Assembly (NCBI GenBank): GCA_002694685.1
Contig: NZMW01000002.1
Coordinates: 62,001-126,000, forward strand
DNA from: Balneola sp.
GTDB taxonomy: Bacteria; Bacteroidota; Rhodothermia; Balneolales; Balneolaceae
Reading direction: 5' to 3'
DNA length: 64,000 bases
How positions within the stretch are numbered: position 1 is the stretch's first letter; every line of letters begins with the position of its first letter. A program made the translations under genes and the position numbers. A model generated the notes under the pieces. The model searched no databases and was not told the origin of the DNA. It saw only the letters and a list, made by a program, of their open reading frames with translations. Shown here piece by piece: positions 8,536 to 18,815 of this stretch.

Positions 8536-10056
8536 ATGTATAAATCCCGCATTTTAGTTTTAGCTGTAGTATGTGCAAGCATATTTATCTCAGGATGTGA
8601 TACTGGGTTATCAGGAACATCTTCTGAAAATCAGGCACCATCAACAAACCTAACGGTTGAGAGAATAAACAGGGGAGATGATTTCAGGCTATCCAGTCAG
8701 ATTAATATCTCTTGGTGGGGCAATGACCCTGATGGATATGTGGTGGGATATGAGTACGCCATAAATGATACAAGCGAGGGTGCATGGACTTTTACAGAGC
8801 GATCTGACAGCACCTTTATTCTGCCAATTACAGAAGGTCAGGAAACAGATGATGTATTATTCAAAGTACGCGCTGTGGATGACGATGGTGAAAGAGATCC
8901 AGATGGTGCCCGTCTGGTTTACCCTATTGTTAACTCAAACCCAACAGTATCGTTCAATGCCAATGAAACTCCGCCAGATACTTTATTCTCTATTAGTAGT
9001 TTTGGATGGAGGGTCTTTGATCCGGATGGCTTAGGAAATATCAGGTCAACGGAAATTGCCATCAATGATACAGTAAATGGCTGGGTGGATATCCCTCTTT
9101 CTGAAGAAAATGAAGGGCGTTTATTTATTTCTCTTGAGGTAGATAATAGTACAAGTGGAGTAAAAACTGCTAATGTATTTCTTGGCCGTGCTTACAGAAC
9201 AGGGGTTTATGAGTCAGGCGACCCGATTCAACTTCCCGGTGTAGAAGTTGGAGCTAAAAATACAGCATATATCAGATCTATTGATCAAGCAGGGGCAGTA
9301 AGTAGCGTTGATACTTTGAGTTGGTATATTAAAGAACAGCAATCAAAAGTACTATTCTTAAACGATTTTGGCGCCTCAAACTATGTTGAAGTTCAGAATC
9401 AACACTTGTCTTATTTAAGTGAAAATGGCATAACTCCAGATGTCTGGTTTATCAATACAGGACAACCATCTCTTGGGACTATTGAACTATCAGATCAATT
9501 TCCTACGGTGATAGATCCAACTCTTAGTAAAACATTAGCAAAATGGGATCACATTTACTGGTTGTCAGATGACCTTGATCGGAATATAGTTCACGCTCTA
9601 AATATCACCGGTGAATTTTTTGAAGCAGGTGGTACAATGTTCGTAAACATTCCTATGAAAGACCTAAGGGAAGAAGATGAGGTATTTAATTTTATTCCTG
9701 TTGACTCTGTTGGAAACCTTACTGGTCAACAGACAGGGTTGGTTATAAATTCAGGAGTGGATATAAATCCTGTAAATGGTATAACCGATATAGTTCTTAA
9801 AACGGAAGGACGGCAAGTTGGTGTTTACCCACTCAAGCCAATACCAGCAGCAACTGCTTTATATGATACTAATTTTAGAGCGACTACAGTATTGGGGTCT
9901 ACTCAAGATTATACAGGCTTTGAAAATGTTTCTGTAGAAAACGAAGAAGGGGACCTAATTTATTTTGGCCTAGACCTCACCCTTTTAAATGGGAATAATA
10001 ATGTGGCTGATTTTATCAGAGAAATGTGTATCCAAAGGTTAGGCTTTAGCAACTGA
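8536..10056 (+). CDS. lipoprotein with Ig/FN3-like repeats
   Basis: A 506-residue putative lipoprotein. The signal peptide ends in a lipobox ISGC, with C21 as the lipidation site. Two or more fibronectin/Ig-like blocks follow (INISWWGNDPDGYVVGYEYAINDT; NPTVSFNANE...FGWRVFDPDG). The second half (KVLFLNDFGASNYV...) resembles a Rossmann-like or class I glutamine amidotransferase-like fold, but I see no catalytic triad. It lies 4 bp before the TonB receptor gene, so the two are almost certainly co-expressed; a surface lipoprotein partner of the receptor is plausible. Function otherwise unknown. Confidence 0.7.
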   Translation: MYKSRILVLAVVCASIFISGCDTGLSGTSSENQAPSTNLTVERINRGDDFRLSSQINISWWGNDPDGYVVGYEYAINDTSEGAWTFTERSDSTFILPITEGQETDDVLFKVRAVDDDGERDPDGARLVYPIVNSNPTVSFNANETPPDTLFSISSFGWRVFDPDGLGNIRSTEIAINDTVNGWVDIPLSEENEGRLFISLEVDNSTSGVKTANVFLGRAYRTGVYESGDPIQLPGVEVGAKNTAYIRSIDQAGAVSSVDTLSWYIKEQQSKVLFLNDFGASNYVEVQNQHLSYLSENGITPDVWFINTGQPSLGTIELSDQFPTVIDPTLSKTLAKWDHIYWLSDDLDRNIVHALNITGEFFEAGGTMFVNIPMKDLREEDEVFNFIPVDSVGNLTGQQTGLVINSGVDINPVNGITDIVLKTEGRQVGVYPLKPIPAATALYDTNFRATTVLGSTQDYTGFENVSVENEEGDLIYFGLDLTLLNGNNNVADFIREMCIQRLGFSN

Positions 10057-10060
10057 GATT

Positions 10061-13018
10061 ATGATGAAAAAAATTAATCTGCTTTTATTACTCACTACGA
10101 TACTGACAACAACTCTAGCTTTCGGGCAGAATACAGGTTCAATTGAAGGAACCATCACAGCTGACCCAAGCGAGGAAAGACTCATTGGAGTGAACGTCAG
10201 GATTGTTGGGACATCTTTCGGTTCCGCAACAAACATTGATGGAGAATATACTATCAACAATATTCGTCCGGGAGAATATAATATTGAAATCACGTATATA
10301 GGTTTTGAAACAGTGTTGCTGACTGGTATCAGAGTTACAGCTGGTGAAACTACCGAGCTGGACTATGCTCTTCGGGAGCAGGTACTGAGTGCAGAAGAAG
10401 AGGTAGTCGTAATAGGTGCAGCTCCAATTTTTGATGTAGAAAAATCAACTACCTCAGCAACCATTTCAAGGACTGATATTGAAGCAGCTCCAATTCAACG
10501 AGTAGAAGATGCAGTTGCACTGCAATCTGGAGTTGTTAAAGACCCAACAGGATTATATATCAAAGGTGGTCGTGCTTACGAAACCGGCTATGTTGTAGAC
10601 GGTGTCTCCGCACAGGATCCATTGGCTGGAACAGGGTTTGGATTAGATTTAGGTTCAAACTCATTCAGCAATGTTGAAGTTATTACCGGTGGAGTTGGAG
10701 CTGAATATGGAGATGTAACATCTGGGGTTGTTGCTGTTCAAACTCGGGATGGCGGAGATAGTTACGAAGGAAGCTTCTCTCATAAGAGAGATAATTTTGG
10801 TTCTAACGTGATGTCGAATCAGGCCAATTTCTATGAAGATGTTTATGAACTTACGCTCGGTGGGCCTGAACCTATCACCAAAAAGCTACTACCTCTGGCA
10901 AATATCAACATACCGGGGGATATCTATTTTTATGCAACGGGTCAGGTTGGCTTAGCAGATGGATACACGAAGTTATCAGCAGACCAAATTCAGTCTTCAA
11001 TTGTAGACACCGATTTTTGGTCACCACGCCAGGGTAATCGCTGGAACGGGATGTTTAAGTTGACGTATAATATCAAGCCGGGAATGAGACTGCAGGGAGC
11101 TTATCAGAGGTCGCTTACTATTAACCAGAACACCCGAATGCTTCAAATTACCGGAGCGGATACGCAGATTCAGCCAGGGTTTCAGTTTGCTTTCTCTAAC
11201 GGTTTCCTTGATAATGCAAATACCTACACGCACGATAGTAACCTGTCTTACTTGAAGTGGACACACACGGTAACCCAAACGGCTTTTTATGAAGTTCAGG
11301 TAAGCCGACTATTTACTCGATTACGAGCAGATGCTAACGGCCGCGACTGGAGACCTGAGAATGTGGATGGTGAATTTGATCCGGGAAGTATCAATACCTA
11401 CCCGGGAGAAGAGTTTGAAGGAACAGATGACTTTACCTACGTCTTATCCGGTCCGGGTTATATAAATAACGGCGGTATTGCTACACTTTGGCACGATCAC
11501 TTTGCGGAAGAAGTAACGCTGAAATCAAGCCTCACCAAATATTTCAATGAGCGAAATAATCAGTTGGTTGTCGGCTTTGAGATGAAATTTAATGACTACC
11601 AGTGGATTGATATAACTCGTCCATGGATTGGAGCACCTATCCGAATTGATGATAATACTGTTTCTGAAACGTTTCGAGTTGGTGAAAGTTTTGACGCATG
11701 GAACGTACAGCCAATGCGAGGAGCTATTTTCCTAACTGACAAAATTCGTTATAACGGATTGATCGCTAATATTGGTGGGCGTTTCGAATATTGGTCACCA
11801 GGTTCTTACATAGATGACCGGGTGGCAGAAGCTTTAGATCCAAATACCTACTCTACAATACCAGAATTCATTGCCCAGGATTATTTGGACGAAACCACAG
11901 AAATATTTGGAAACAGGTTCAAATTCATCTTTTTACCTAAGGTGAATGTGTCTTTTCCGGTAAGAGAGAATCAGGTGCTGTTCTTTAATTATGGACACTC
12001 AGCCCGTATTCCTCACCCGAGATTTGTGTATGCCGGGCTTGACCCATTTTATCAGGATCAGTCAGACTTGCCTAACTTGGGTAATCCAAATCTGAATCGC
12101 GAAATTGATATTTCATACGAAATTGGACTACGTAATCAGATTACGGCAAACGATGCCTTGAACGTCTCAGCATTCTGGCGTGATAAGTATGACTTTGTAA
12201 CTTCTGAGCTAATAACGGTTTCCGATATTGATGGAAGGCCGACAACGAAAGCATTCAGAATTAACGGTGATTATGCACGATCCCGAGGTGTGGAAGTAAG
12301 CTACATCAAGCGGTATAAAGATCTATTGCAAGGTCAGGTTTCATTCACCTATTCACGAGCTGAAGGACTTAGCTCAACAAACGATGATAACCTCAATGCA
12401 ATTAATGCCAGCCAAAATGTGGGAAATAATGTAGAAACCCCACTAGCCTGGGATCGCCCTTTTGACATCAAAGGGAACATACGTTTTACCTATGACAGGG
12501 AAGATCCTCTTTTCGATTTAGGTCCATTAAACCAGTTCCAGATGTTTTTATCTGCAGTATGGCGAAGTGGACAAAGATATACGCCGTATGAGTTTATTGG
12601 TTTTGAGCGAAACCCGGTGACTGGTGTTCGTGACTGGAGACCAATTTATGAGCGATTAACTGACCCTGCAGATAGATACAGTGAAGTGGGGCCCGCTTGG
12701 TTCTATATGGATTTTAATGTCCGAAAGTGGTTTGATGTAAATGGAACACGAATTGCGGCCTTCCTTGAGATCACAAATATTTTGAATAATCAGAGTTCGG
12801 TTATTATTAATCCGGTAACTGGAAAAGGATATAAACAATACCCTGCTAATCAGTCATCATTGACTGCATTGAGAGATAACAGAAGCTATGATGTGCCAAG
12901 CAATGTAAGAGATCCTCGTTACCTAGATCCAACTGATAATAACTTGCCGGCCTACGAAAACCCGGCCAATTATCTGGAGCAGCGTCACATCGTATTCGGA
13001 GTATCTATAAACTTTTAA
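10061..13018 (+). CDS. TonB-dependent outer-membrane receptor with carboxypeptidase-like regulatory domain
   Basis: A 985-residue outer-membrane receptor. The signal peptide (about 1-22) precedes a CarboxypepD_reg domain (GSIEGTITADPSEERLIGVNV... about 25-105). A plug domain (about 115-230) carries GLYIKGGRAYETGYVVDGVS, and a large beta-barrel ends in an aromatic residue (GVSINF). Family knowledge: in Bacteroidota such proteins import large substrates or help assemble secreted proteins. No SusD gene is adjacent; the neighbours are a lipoprotein upstream and a PorV-like barrel two bases downstream, so the role is probably linked to the exported proteins of this locus rather than to glycan import. 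The substrate cannot be read from the sequence. Confidence 0.85.
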   Translation: MMKKINLLLLLTTILTTTLAFGQNTGSIEGTITADPSEERLIGVNVRIVGTSFGSATNIDGEYTINNIRPGEYNIEITYIGFETVLLTGIRVTAGETTELDYALREQVLSAEEEVVVIGAAPIFDVEKSTTSATISRTDIEAAPIQRVEDAVALQSGVVKDPTGLYIKGGRAYETGYVVDGVSAQDPLAGTGFGLDLGSNSFSNVEVITGGVGAEYGDVTSGVVAVQTRDGGDSYEGSFSHKRDNFGSNVMSNQANFYEDVYELTLGGPEPITKKLLPLANINIPGDIYFYATGQVGLADGYTKLSADQIQSSIVDTDFWSPRQGNRWNGMFKLTYNIKPGMRLQGAYQRSLTINQNTRMLQITGADTQIQPGFQFAFSNGFLDNANTYTHDSNLSYLKWTHTVTQTAFYEVQVSRLFTRLRADANGRDWRPENVDGEFDPGSINTYPGEEFEGTDDFTYVLSGPGYINNGGIATLWHDHFAEEVTLKSSLTKYFNERNNQLVVGFEMKFNDYQWIDITRPWIGAPIRIDDNTVSETFRVGESFDAWNVQPMRGAIFLTDKIRYNGLIANIGGRFEYWSPGSYIDDRVAEALDPNTYSTIPEFIAQDYLDETTEIFGNRFKFIFLPKVNVSFPVRENQVLFFNYGHSARIPHPRFVYAGLDPFYQDQSDLPNLGNPNLNREIDISYEIGLRNQITANDALNVSAFWRDKYDFVTSELITVSDIDGRPTTKAFRINGDYARSRGVEVSYIKRYKDLLQGQVSFTYSRAEGLSSTNDDNLNAINASQNVGNNVETPLAWDRPFDIKGNIRFTYDREDPLFDLGPLNQFQMFLSAVWRSGQRYTPYEFIGFERNPVTGVRDWRPIYERLTDPADRYSEVGPAWFYMDFNVRKWFDVNGTRIAAFLEITNILNNQSSVIINPVTGKGYKQYPANQSSLTALRDNRSYDVPSNVRDPRYLDPTDNNLPAYENPANYLEQRHIVFGVSINF

Positions 13019-13020
13019 TT

Positions 13021-14028
13021 ATGAAACTCATTAAATCATTGACAAAAAGTAGTTGGTTGATACTTATCGGAGCGTTGTTCCTTGCACAGGATATTTCCGC
13101 ACAAACAAGCTATGGAGAAGACAGAGCAGGAACGGAAGGATTTCAATTTGCAAAAATTTCAATAGATGCCCGAAGTGCTGCAATGGGTAATTCAAATATG
13201 GCAGATGCTATTGACGGCTCTAGTTTGTACTGGAACCCAGCAAACGCATCCGTTTTAGGAAGCTCGAATGTGATGGTTAACCACACCCAATATGTGGCTG
13301 ACATTAATCTTGAGTACCTGAGTTATATCCATAAATTTGGAAAATTTGCTGTTGGCGGTAGCATCCAATACCTGAATTCAGGTGAGATAATGGAAACTAC
13401 CGAAACCCAGCCACTTGGTACAGGTCTGTCATTTAGTACTCATCATGTTTCAGCCGGACTTACCGGATCACACCAGATTACAGAGCTTTTCAGCTATGGA
13501 ATTACTTTTCGGTATCTAGCCGAAAAATATATTGATGTGAGTTACCAGACAGGCGCTATCGATTTTGGGTTTCTATACTACGTGGGCGATACCGGATTAC
13601 GGTTTGGAGTAAGTCTCAACAACTTTGGTCTGGAAGCGGCTCCTAGTGGTACCGTTGAACGAACTCTTACTGGTGGTGAAGTAGTACAAGAAGAACCGGA
13701 GAGTAATTTATCATTACCGACCAGATTCAATATTGCTGCGGCTTACGATATTATTGATACTGAAAATCACGCGTTACTGTTCACCGCACAGATCACAAAC
13801 CCAAGTGATAACTCTGAACAGTTAAATATTGGTGGTGAGTATGGGTTCATGGATCAGTTTTTTGTAAGAACAGGGTATGAATTTGGGGTAGAAGAAAGAG
13901 AATGGCCAAGTTTTGGAGCCGGTGTAAAAGTTCCATTTGCCGGTAAAAGCTTGAAAGCAGATTACGGGTACACAGTATTTGAACGTTTAGGTGGAATTCA
14001 TAGAATTGGTTTAAGTGTAGCTTTATGA
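13021..14028 (+). CDS. PorV/PorQ-family outer-membrane protein
   Basis: A 335-residue outer-membrane beta-barrel. The signal peptide ends near DISAQ, followed by the family hallmark AKISIDARSAAMGNSNMADA and then SLYWNPANAS. Family knowledge: PorV and PorQ are T9SS shuttle or accessory proteins that bind sorting domains. This fits the two sorting-domain proteins encoded upstream. It starts 2 bp after the TonB receptor stop and overlaps the next gene by 4 bp (ATGA), so translational coupling is likely. Whether it is a general T9SS component or dedicated to this locus is unknown. Confidence 0.8.
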   Translation: MKLIKSLTKSSWLILIGALFLAQDISAQTSYGEDRAGTEGFQFAKISIDARSAAMGNSNMADAIDGSSLYWNPANASVLGSSNVMVNHTQYVADINLEYLSYIHKFGKFAVGGSIQYLNSGEIMETTETQPLGTGLSFSTHHVSAGLTGSHQITELFSYGITFRYLAEKYIDVSYQTGAIDFGFLYYVGDTGLRFGVSLNNFGLEAAPSGTVERTLTGGEVVQEEPESNLSLPTRFNIAAAYDIIDTENHALLFTAQITNPSDNSEQLNIGGEYGFMDQFFVRTGYEFGVEEREWPSFGAGVKVPFAGKSLKADYGYTVFERLGGIHRIGLSVAL

Positions 14029-15320
14029 AAAAAGTAGTGAATAGATTATTTATAGGTTTAGTAGTACTGTCAGCAGGGTTCTTGTATGGTTGCGATAATA
14101 TTTTTGGAGCCAAAGACAATGATACTACTGACGAGATTTTTGAAGAAGGTAGTATCGATCCAACACTTGAAACGGTAGAAGGTTATGCTCCTGTTCTTCC
14201 TTTCTGGGGTAACTTTGACGCCCCTACTGATGTTTACGTTGGTTTTGACCGCTTTGTGTATGTGACCGACAGCGAAGGATTACATTTAACAGACAGGGCA
14301 GACTTAAATCCCCGAATTACAGTAGAATTAAATGGCGCAAATTCCGTAACTCAGGATCGCTTGCTAAACGTTTATGTCTCAGCAAGAATTGATACGGTTA
14401 TCGAATCGGTAGACCCAAACATAACCTGGAATCTCCCGGCGGTTTTTAAAATTAAGAATCTTAATGGTACTGGACCTCTCACTGTAGTAGATACACTGAT
14501 CTTTCCATTCGATGATGCAAGTTTAAGTACCTCCGCCGCTCAAAATGCGCGGTTGAATCGTAATTCTGCAAATAATTATGAGCGGGTCGAAATTACAGGT
14601 CTTGCTACATTAGCTGATAACAGTTTATATGTGACACGTCGGGGCCCATCCAATTCAACTACTCAGGTAGCTGCTCCTGATAACACTGTTTTAGAGTTTC
14701 GAAGAGTACGAGTTGATGGTGAGCTGACCGACAAAATGGAGAATATTCGTCAAATTCGAACTTTGAATCCTACAACTCCTTCACTCAGAAGTGGAGTTGG
14801 GCTAAGCTCAATTGTGACTTTTGTATCACCACCTCAGCGAGATACATTTACCGAAGACAGAAGCTTCATTGTTGCCCAAGCTGACCAAACACGAGACATT
14901 TCTTTCAGAGTACTTTGGATAAATGCTGTGGAAACTCCCGATGGATTAATCTTCGAACAAAACTCACAGCTCCTGGCACAGGATACAACACAAGCGGACG
15001 GGTTCTTGTACGAGCCGGATAAATTTCAACAACCAACAGACGTTGCTTTTGGTGGCGATGATGACAGCTTTATCTTTGTAGTTGATGCAGCTCAGCATAA
15101 ACTATATCAGTTTCAGTCTAATGGACAAGAAGGCGTACCTCCACCTCCCGGAGCTGAAAATCAGACCAAACAAGTATTAGTTTCTTTTGGGGAATTTGGA
15201 GCGGGACCAAAGCAATTCAAATCACCAAGCGGAGTAGCTTACTATAATCAGGTAGTATATGTAGCAGATACTGGCAACAACCGTATTGCCCGCTATAAAC
15301 TAACCACCGACTTCGAGTAA
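14025..15320 (+). CDS. NHL-repeat lipoprotein
   Basis: A 431-residue lipoprotein whose lipobox LYGC gives C23 as the lipidated residue. The body has NHL-like beta-propeller blades, clearest at the C-terminus (FKSPSGVAYYNQVVYVADTG NNR... in two pieces, about 405-425) and near DVYVGFDRFVYVTDSEG. Propellers of this kind usually bind proteins or ligands; no enzyme motif is visible. Its start overlaps the PorV-like stop by 4 bp, so it is likely made in proportion to that protein and may be its outer-membrane partner. Confidence 0.7.
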   Translation: MKKVVNRLFIGLVVLSAGFLYGCDNIFGAKDNDTTDEIFEEGSIDPTLETVEGYAPVLPFWGNFDAPTDVYVGFDRFVYVTDSEGLHLTDRADLNPRITVELNGANSVTQDRLLNVYVSARIDTVIESVDPNITWNLPAVFKIKNLNGTGPLTVVDTLIFPFDDASLSTSAAQNARLNRNSANNYERVEITGLATLADNSLYVTRRGPSNSTTQVAAPDNTVLEFRRVRVDGELTDKMENIRQIRTLNPTTPSLRSGVGLSSIVTFVSPPQRDTFTEDRSFIVAQADQTRDISFRVLWINAVETPDGLIFEQNSQLLAQDTTQADGFLYEPDKFQQPTDVAFGGDDDSFIFVVDAAQHKLYQFQSNGQEGVPPPPGAENQTKQVLVSFGEFGAGPKQFKSPSGVAYYNQVVYVADTGNNRIARYKLTTDFE

Positions 15321-15332
15321 AATATAAGACAG

Positions 15333-16568
15333 ATGAAAAGGCATGTATTCCTTCCGCTAATAGTGATTTCATGTCTTTTTGCTTTCGGATGTCAGCAAGA
15401 GACAAGCCATACTCCTAAAGGAGAAAAACTTCTCCTCCTATCTTTTGACGGATTTAGATATGACTATTTATCCAAAGCCGAAACTCCCAATTTCGATCAT
15501 TTGGTTGAAGGTGGAGTTATAAGTGATGGCTTGATTCCTATCTTTCCGTCTAAAACATTTCCAAACTATTATGCTATTGCCACGGGGTTGTATCCTGAGA
15601 ATAATGGCTTTGTAGGAAACAGCATGTATGATCCTGAAATGGATGCTCGGTTTTCGATGGGGAACAGAGATGCAGTCGAGAACCCAGATTGGTACCAAGG
15701 CGAGCCCATCTGGAATACGGTGGAAAAGAACGGCAAACAGGCCGGCACGATGTTTTGGGTTGGCTCGGAAACACCCATACAGGATATGCGCCCAACTCAC
15801 TGGAAGAGTTACGATGGAAGCATGCCTGATTCTGCTCGTATCGATAGCGTTGTTAAATGGCTTTCGTATGGAAACGAATTGGAAGTAGATTTCGCGACGG
15901 TTTATTTTAGTTTTGTGGATAGCAGGGGTCACAGGTATGGACCTGATTCTCCGGAAGTGGTGGAAGCTATCAGGCGAGCCGATGACTTAGTGGGATACCT
16001 GATTGAAAAGATGAACCAGTCCAGACTCAAAGAATACACCAACCTTATGATTGTTTCTGATCACGGCATGGCTGAAGTATCCCCGGATCGAAAAGTTGTT
16101 TTGGACGATATGATAGATCCAGACGATCTTGAGCTTGTTGAGTACAGTCCTTCGTTAATGGCTAATGTGAAAGACGGAAAATTAGATGAAGTTTATAATG
16201 CCCTGAAAGCAAACGAAGAGAATTTCAAAGTCTATAAGAAGGAAGATATTCCGGATCGATATCATCTTAAAAATCACCCCAGAATACCAGAGTTGCTAAT
16301 GGTGGCTGACCTTGGATACACTATTAATTCCAGAGATTATTTTGAATCTCGAGATAATTATCCTTCAGGTGGAGTTCATGGTTTTGATAATATGGAGACG
16401 GAAATGCACGCGATTTTTGTAGCAAACGGACCTGATTTCAAAAGCGGATACAGGATGCAAGCATTTCAAAACGTGCATTTATACGCATTGATGGCGCACC
16501 TTTTAGAGGTTGAACCGGCTCAAACCGATGGGAATTTAAACACCGTTTCTGTGATGTTGAAGCAATAA
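15333..16568 (+). CDS. ectonucleotide pyrophosphatase/phosphodiesterase lipoprotein
   Basis: A 411-residue member of the alkaline phosphatase superfamily (NPP type). A lipoprotein signal ends FAFGC (C20). The first metal site is in LLLLSFDGFRYDYL. The nucleophile Thr is in FPSKTFPNYYAIATGLYPE, and later metal ligands are in IVSDHGMAEV and GVHGFDN. Family knowledge: these enzymes hydrolyse nucleotide pyrophosphates or phosphodiesters outside the cell. It follows the NHL lipoprotein by 12 bp and may release phosphate or nucleosides from extracellular substrates. Specificity is not determined. Confidence 0.85.
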   Translation: MKRHVFLPLIVISCLFAFGCQQETSHTPKGEKLLLLSFDGFRYDYLSKAETPNFDHLVEGGVISDGLIPIFPSKTFPNYYAIATGLYPENNGFVGNSMYDPEMDARFSMGNRDAVENPDWYQGEPIWNTVEKNGKQAGTMFWVGSETPIQDMRPTHWKSYDGSMPDSARIDSVVKWLSYGNELEVDFATVYFSFVDSRGHRYGPDSPEVVEAIRRADDLVGYLIEKMNQSRLKEYTNLMIVSDHGMAEVSPDRKVVLDDMIDPDDLELVEYSPSLMANVKDGKLDEVYNALKANEENFKVYKKEDIPDRYHLKNHPRIPELLMVADLGYTINSRDYFESRDNYPSGGVHGFDNMETEMHAIFVANGPDFKSGYRMQAFQNVHLYALMAHLLEVEPAQTDGNLNTVSVMLKQ

Positions 16569-16690
16569 GAGAAACTTTTTCTTTAGAAAATCGCTTCCAA
16601 ACACCTTATTAAGATTGCATATGTCTAAAAGTGAGGGGATATTCCGCTTGCTAACTATTTCAGTCTTTTAAAATTAAATAGCTTAAAAAC

Positions 16691-17026
16691 ATGCCATACA
16701 TTGTTACCGAACCCTGCATCCAATGTAAATATACTAACTGCGCTGCCGTATGTCCGGTAGATGCATTTCGGGAAGGACCTAACTTCCTCGTAATTGATCC
16801 AATGGAATGTATCGACTGCGATGCTTGCGTTTCAGAATGCCCTGTAGAAGCTATTTATCCTGATGATGAAGTGCCCGAGAAATGGGAAGACTATATTGAT
16901 CTCAATGAAAGGCTTGCTGAAAATTGGGAAGATCGTATCATCAACGAAACTCAGGATGCTTTACCTGACGCCGACGAATGGGCAGAAAAAGAAGACAAAA
17001 AAGATCAGCTGGTAGAAACCTGGTAG
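16691..17026 (+). CDS. fdxA: 7Fe-type ferredoxin (FdxA-like)
   Basis: A 111-residue ferredoxin. The first cluster region [19 protein letters not shown] matches the [3Fe-4S]/[4Fe-4S] FdxA pattern. The second, [16 protein letters not shown], is a regular 4Fe-4S motif. The acidic C-terminal extension is typical of this class. It is a cytoplasmic electron carrier; its partner is not evident from the neighbours. The 122 bp upstream, after the phosphodiesterase stop, probably hold its own promoter. Confidence 0.85.
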   Translation: MPYIVTEPCIQCKYTNCAAVCPVDAFREGPNFLVIDPMECIDCDACVSECPVEAIYPDDEVPEKWEDYIDLNERLAENWEDRIINETQDALPDADEWAEKEDKKDQLVETW

Positions 17027-17091
17027 TTAGTTCATTAGAAGGTTAATTGGCGAAAGCCGGATAGAATTGATCTATCTTAGAGAACCTATTC

Positions 17092-17922
17092 TTGCAAAAA
17101 CTTACTTACTTATTAAGCGCGTCTTCATCTCCAAAAATAATGGGGATTATCAACGCTACGCCTGACTCATTTAGCGATGGCGGGCAATATGAGGATCACA
17201 GCAGGGCAATGGACCGCATTCACATTATGCTTCAAAATGGGGCTGATATTATTGATGTGGGAGGTGAATCAACGCGGCCGGGAGCTGATCTTGTTACTGT
17301 GGATGATGAAATAGCACGGGTTATACCGTTACTCGAAAAAGCTATCCCCACTTTTAGCAATGCCATCTTTTCTATAGACACCACGAAGTTTGAGGTTGCA
17401 AAGAAAGCATTGGAAGCGGGTGTTAAAATCGTTAACGATGTAAGCGGCCTTCAAAAAGAACCCCGCCTTGCAGATCTGTGTGCTGAATTTGGTGCTACTT
17501 ATATTCTGATGCATTCACAGGGGGATTCTAAAACGATGCAGAATAACCCTGAATATGACGATGTGGTCAATGATGTGATGTCTTTCTTTGAACGGCAAGC
17601 TAAGGAAGCTAAAAAAAGAGGGGTTCATCATATTGTACTTGATCCCGGCATTGGCTTTGGAAAAACGCTGGAGCACAATCTTAAACTGGTTGCTCATCTT
17701 GACAAGTTTAAAAAATTTGGTTTTCCTATATTAGTTGGAGCTTCGCGCAAATCCATGATCGGTAGTATTTTAGATAACCGGCCTACAGACGAAAGAATGA
17801 TTGGAACCGTTGCTCTTCACTATCATGCGCTTATGAAAGGTGCAAATATATTGCGTGTTCATGATGTGAAGGAAGCTTCCGATTCAATTCGTATATTCAA
17901 CGCAGTTCAAACCCAACAATAA
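17092..17922 (+). CDS. folP: dihydropteroate synthase
   Basis: A 276-residue folate biosynthesis enzyme that joins p-aminobenzoate to dihydropterin pyrophosphate. Diagnostic motifs are KIMGIINATPDSFSDGG, ADIIDVGGESTRPGA, DPGIGFGKTLEHN, LVGASRKSMIG and the C-terminal LRVHDVKE. The start is TTG at 17092; the first ATG downstream would remove part of the conserved N-terminus. It lies 15 bp before cdaA, an arrangement I recall as common in Bacteroidota. Confidence 0.93.
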   Translation: MQKLTYLLSASSSPKIMGIINATPDSFSDGGQYEDHSRAMDRIHIMLQNGADIIDVGGESTRPGADLVTVDDEIARVIPLLEKAIPTFSNAIFSIDTTKFEVAKKALEAGVKIVNDVSGLQKEPRLADLCAEFGATYILMHSQGDSKTMQNNPEYDDVVNDVMSFFERQAKEAKKRGVHHIVLDPGIGFGKTLEHNLKLVAHLDKFKKFGFPILVGASRKSMIGSILDNRPTDERMIGTVALHYHALMKGANILRVHDVKEASDSIRIFNAVQTQQ

Positions 17923-17937
17923 CCTAACCCGGCGGCC

Positions 17938-18753
17938 TTGTTTCCCATTGGTTTCCTTGAGTTCGGCTTAAAAGATTTTGCCGAAACGCTTGTCATAGCA
18001 CTTGTACTGGTATATTTATACCGGTGGGTGAAGGGTACGTTTGCCATTCAGGCTGCGTTGGGAATATTGTTTGTAGTGATTATCAACGTGATAATTGGTT
18101 TGCTCGGCTTTACCACCATTAATTCGATACTCAGTCAGATTTTAGATGTTGGGGTGATCGCTTTAATTATCCTATTTCAGCCAGAGATACGGAAACTTTT
18201 ATACAGGCTTGGAACCAATACCAGTCTCGATCGCTTTTTCTCGACCTCGAATTCTGACCGGACTATTGATGAGATCATTGATGCGGTGAAAGAAATGTCG
18301 AAGAATAAAACAGGTGCACTTATTGTATTTGCACGAACATCGTCACTGCAGGATTTAGTAGATGCCGGGGTAAATATTGATGCTGAAATACGCAGTGAGC
18401 TCATCAACACGATTTTTCAAAAAGAAACACCGCTACATGATGGGGCTGTCGTAATCCGCGGAAATAGAATTGTTGCTGCAAGTTGTTATTTGCCCATCTC
18501 ACAAAACCCAAATATTTCATCTTCATTTGGAACACGTCACAGAGCTGCCGTAGGTATTAGCGAATCCAATAACGTATTCGTGATTGTGGTTTCAGAAGAG
18601 ACTGGGCGTATATCTATCGCCAGAAACGGAGCGCTTACCAGTGGACTTACCATCCAGAAACTGCGTGCAGAAATGGAAGAAAGCTTTGGAACCCAGAAGT
18701 TCGATGAAGACGTAGCTTTCAGTTCAGCCCAAACCGATATGAACCTGAACTAG
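17938..18753 (+). CDS. cdaA: diadenylate cyclase CdaA
   Basis: A membrane-bound c-di-AMP synthase of 271 residues. Three hydrophobic N-terminal segments (about 14-32, 36-55 and 58-80) precede the DAC domain. The active-site motifs DGAVVIRG and GTRHRAAVG are intact. The start is TTG at 17938, which keeps the full first membrane segment. Family knowledge: CdaA makes c-di-AMP, controlling osmolyte and cell-wall homeostasis. It is coupled to folP. A CdaR regulator is not encoded immediately downstream. Confidence 0.9.
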   Translation: MFPIGFLEFGLKDFAETLVIALVLVYLYRWVKGTFAIQAALGILFVVIINVIIGLLGFTTINSILSQILDVGVIALIILFQPEIRKLLYRLGTNTSLDRFFSTSNSDRTIDEIIDAVKEMSKNKTGALIVFARTSSLQDLVDAGVNIDAEIRSELINTIFQKETPLHDGAVVIRGNRIVAASCYLPISQNPNISSSFGTRHRAAVGISESNNVFVIVVSEETGRISIARNGALTSGLTIQKLRAEMEESFGTQKFDEDVAFSSAQTDMNLN

Positions 18754-18815
18754 GGTTCATTGATTTTTATTGGTTAAGCATGTCACCAATCACCTAATCA
18801 AGATTCCCAAAAATA

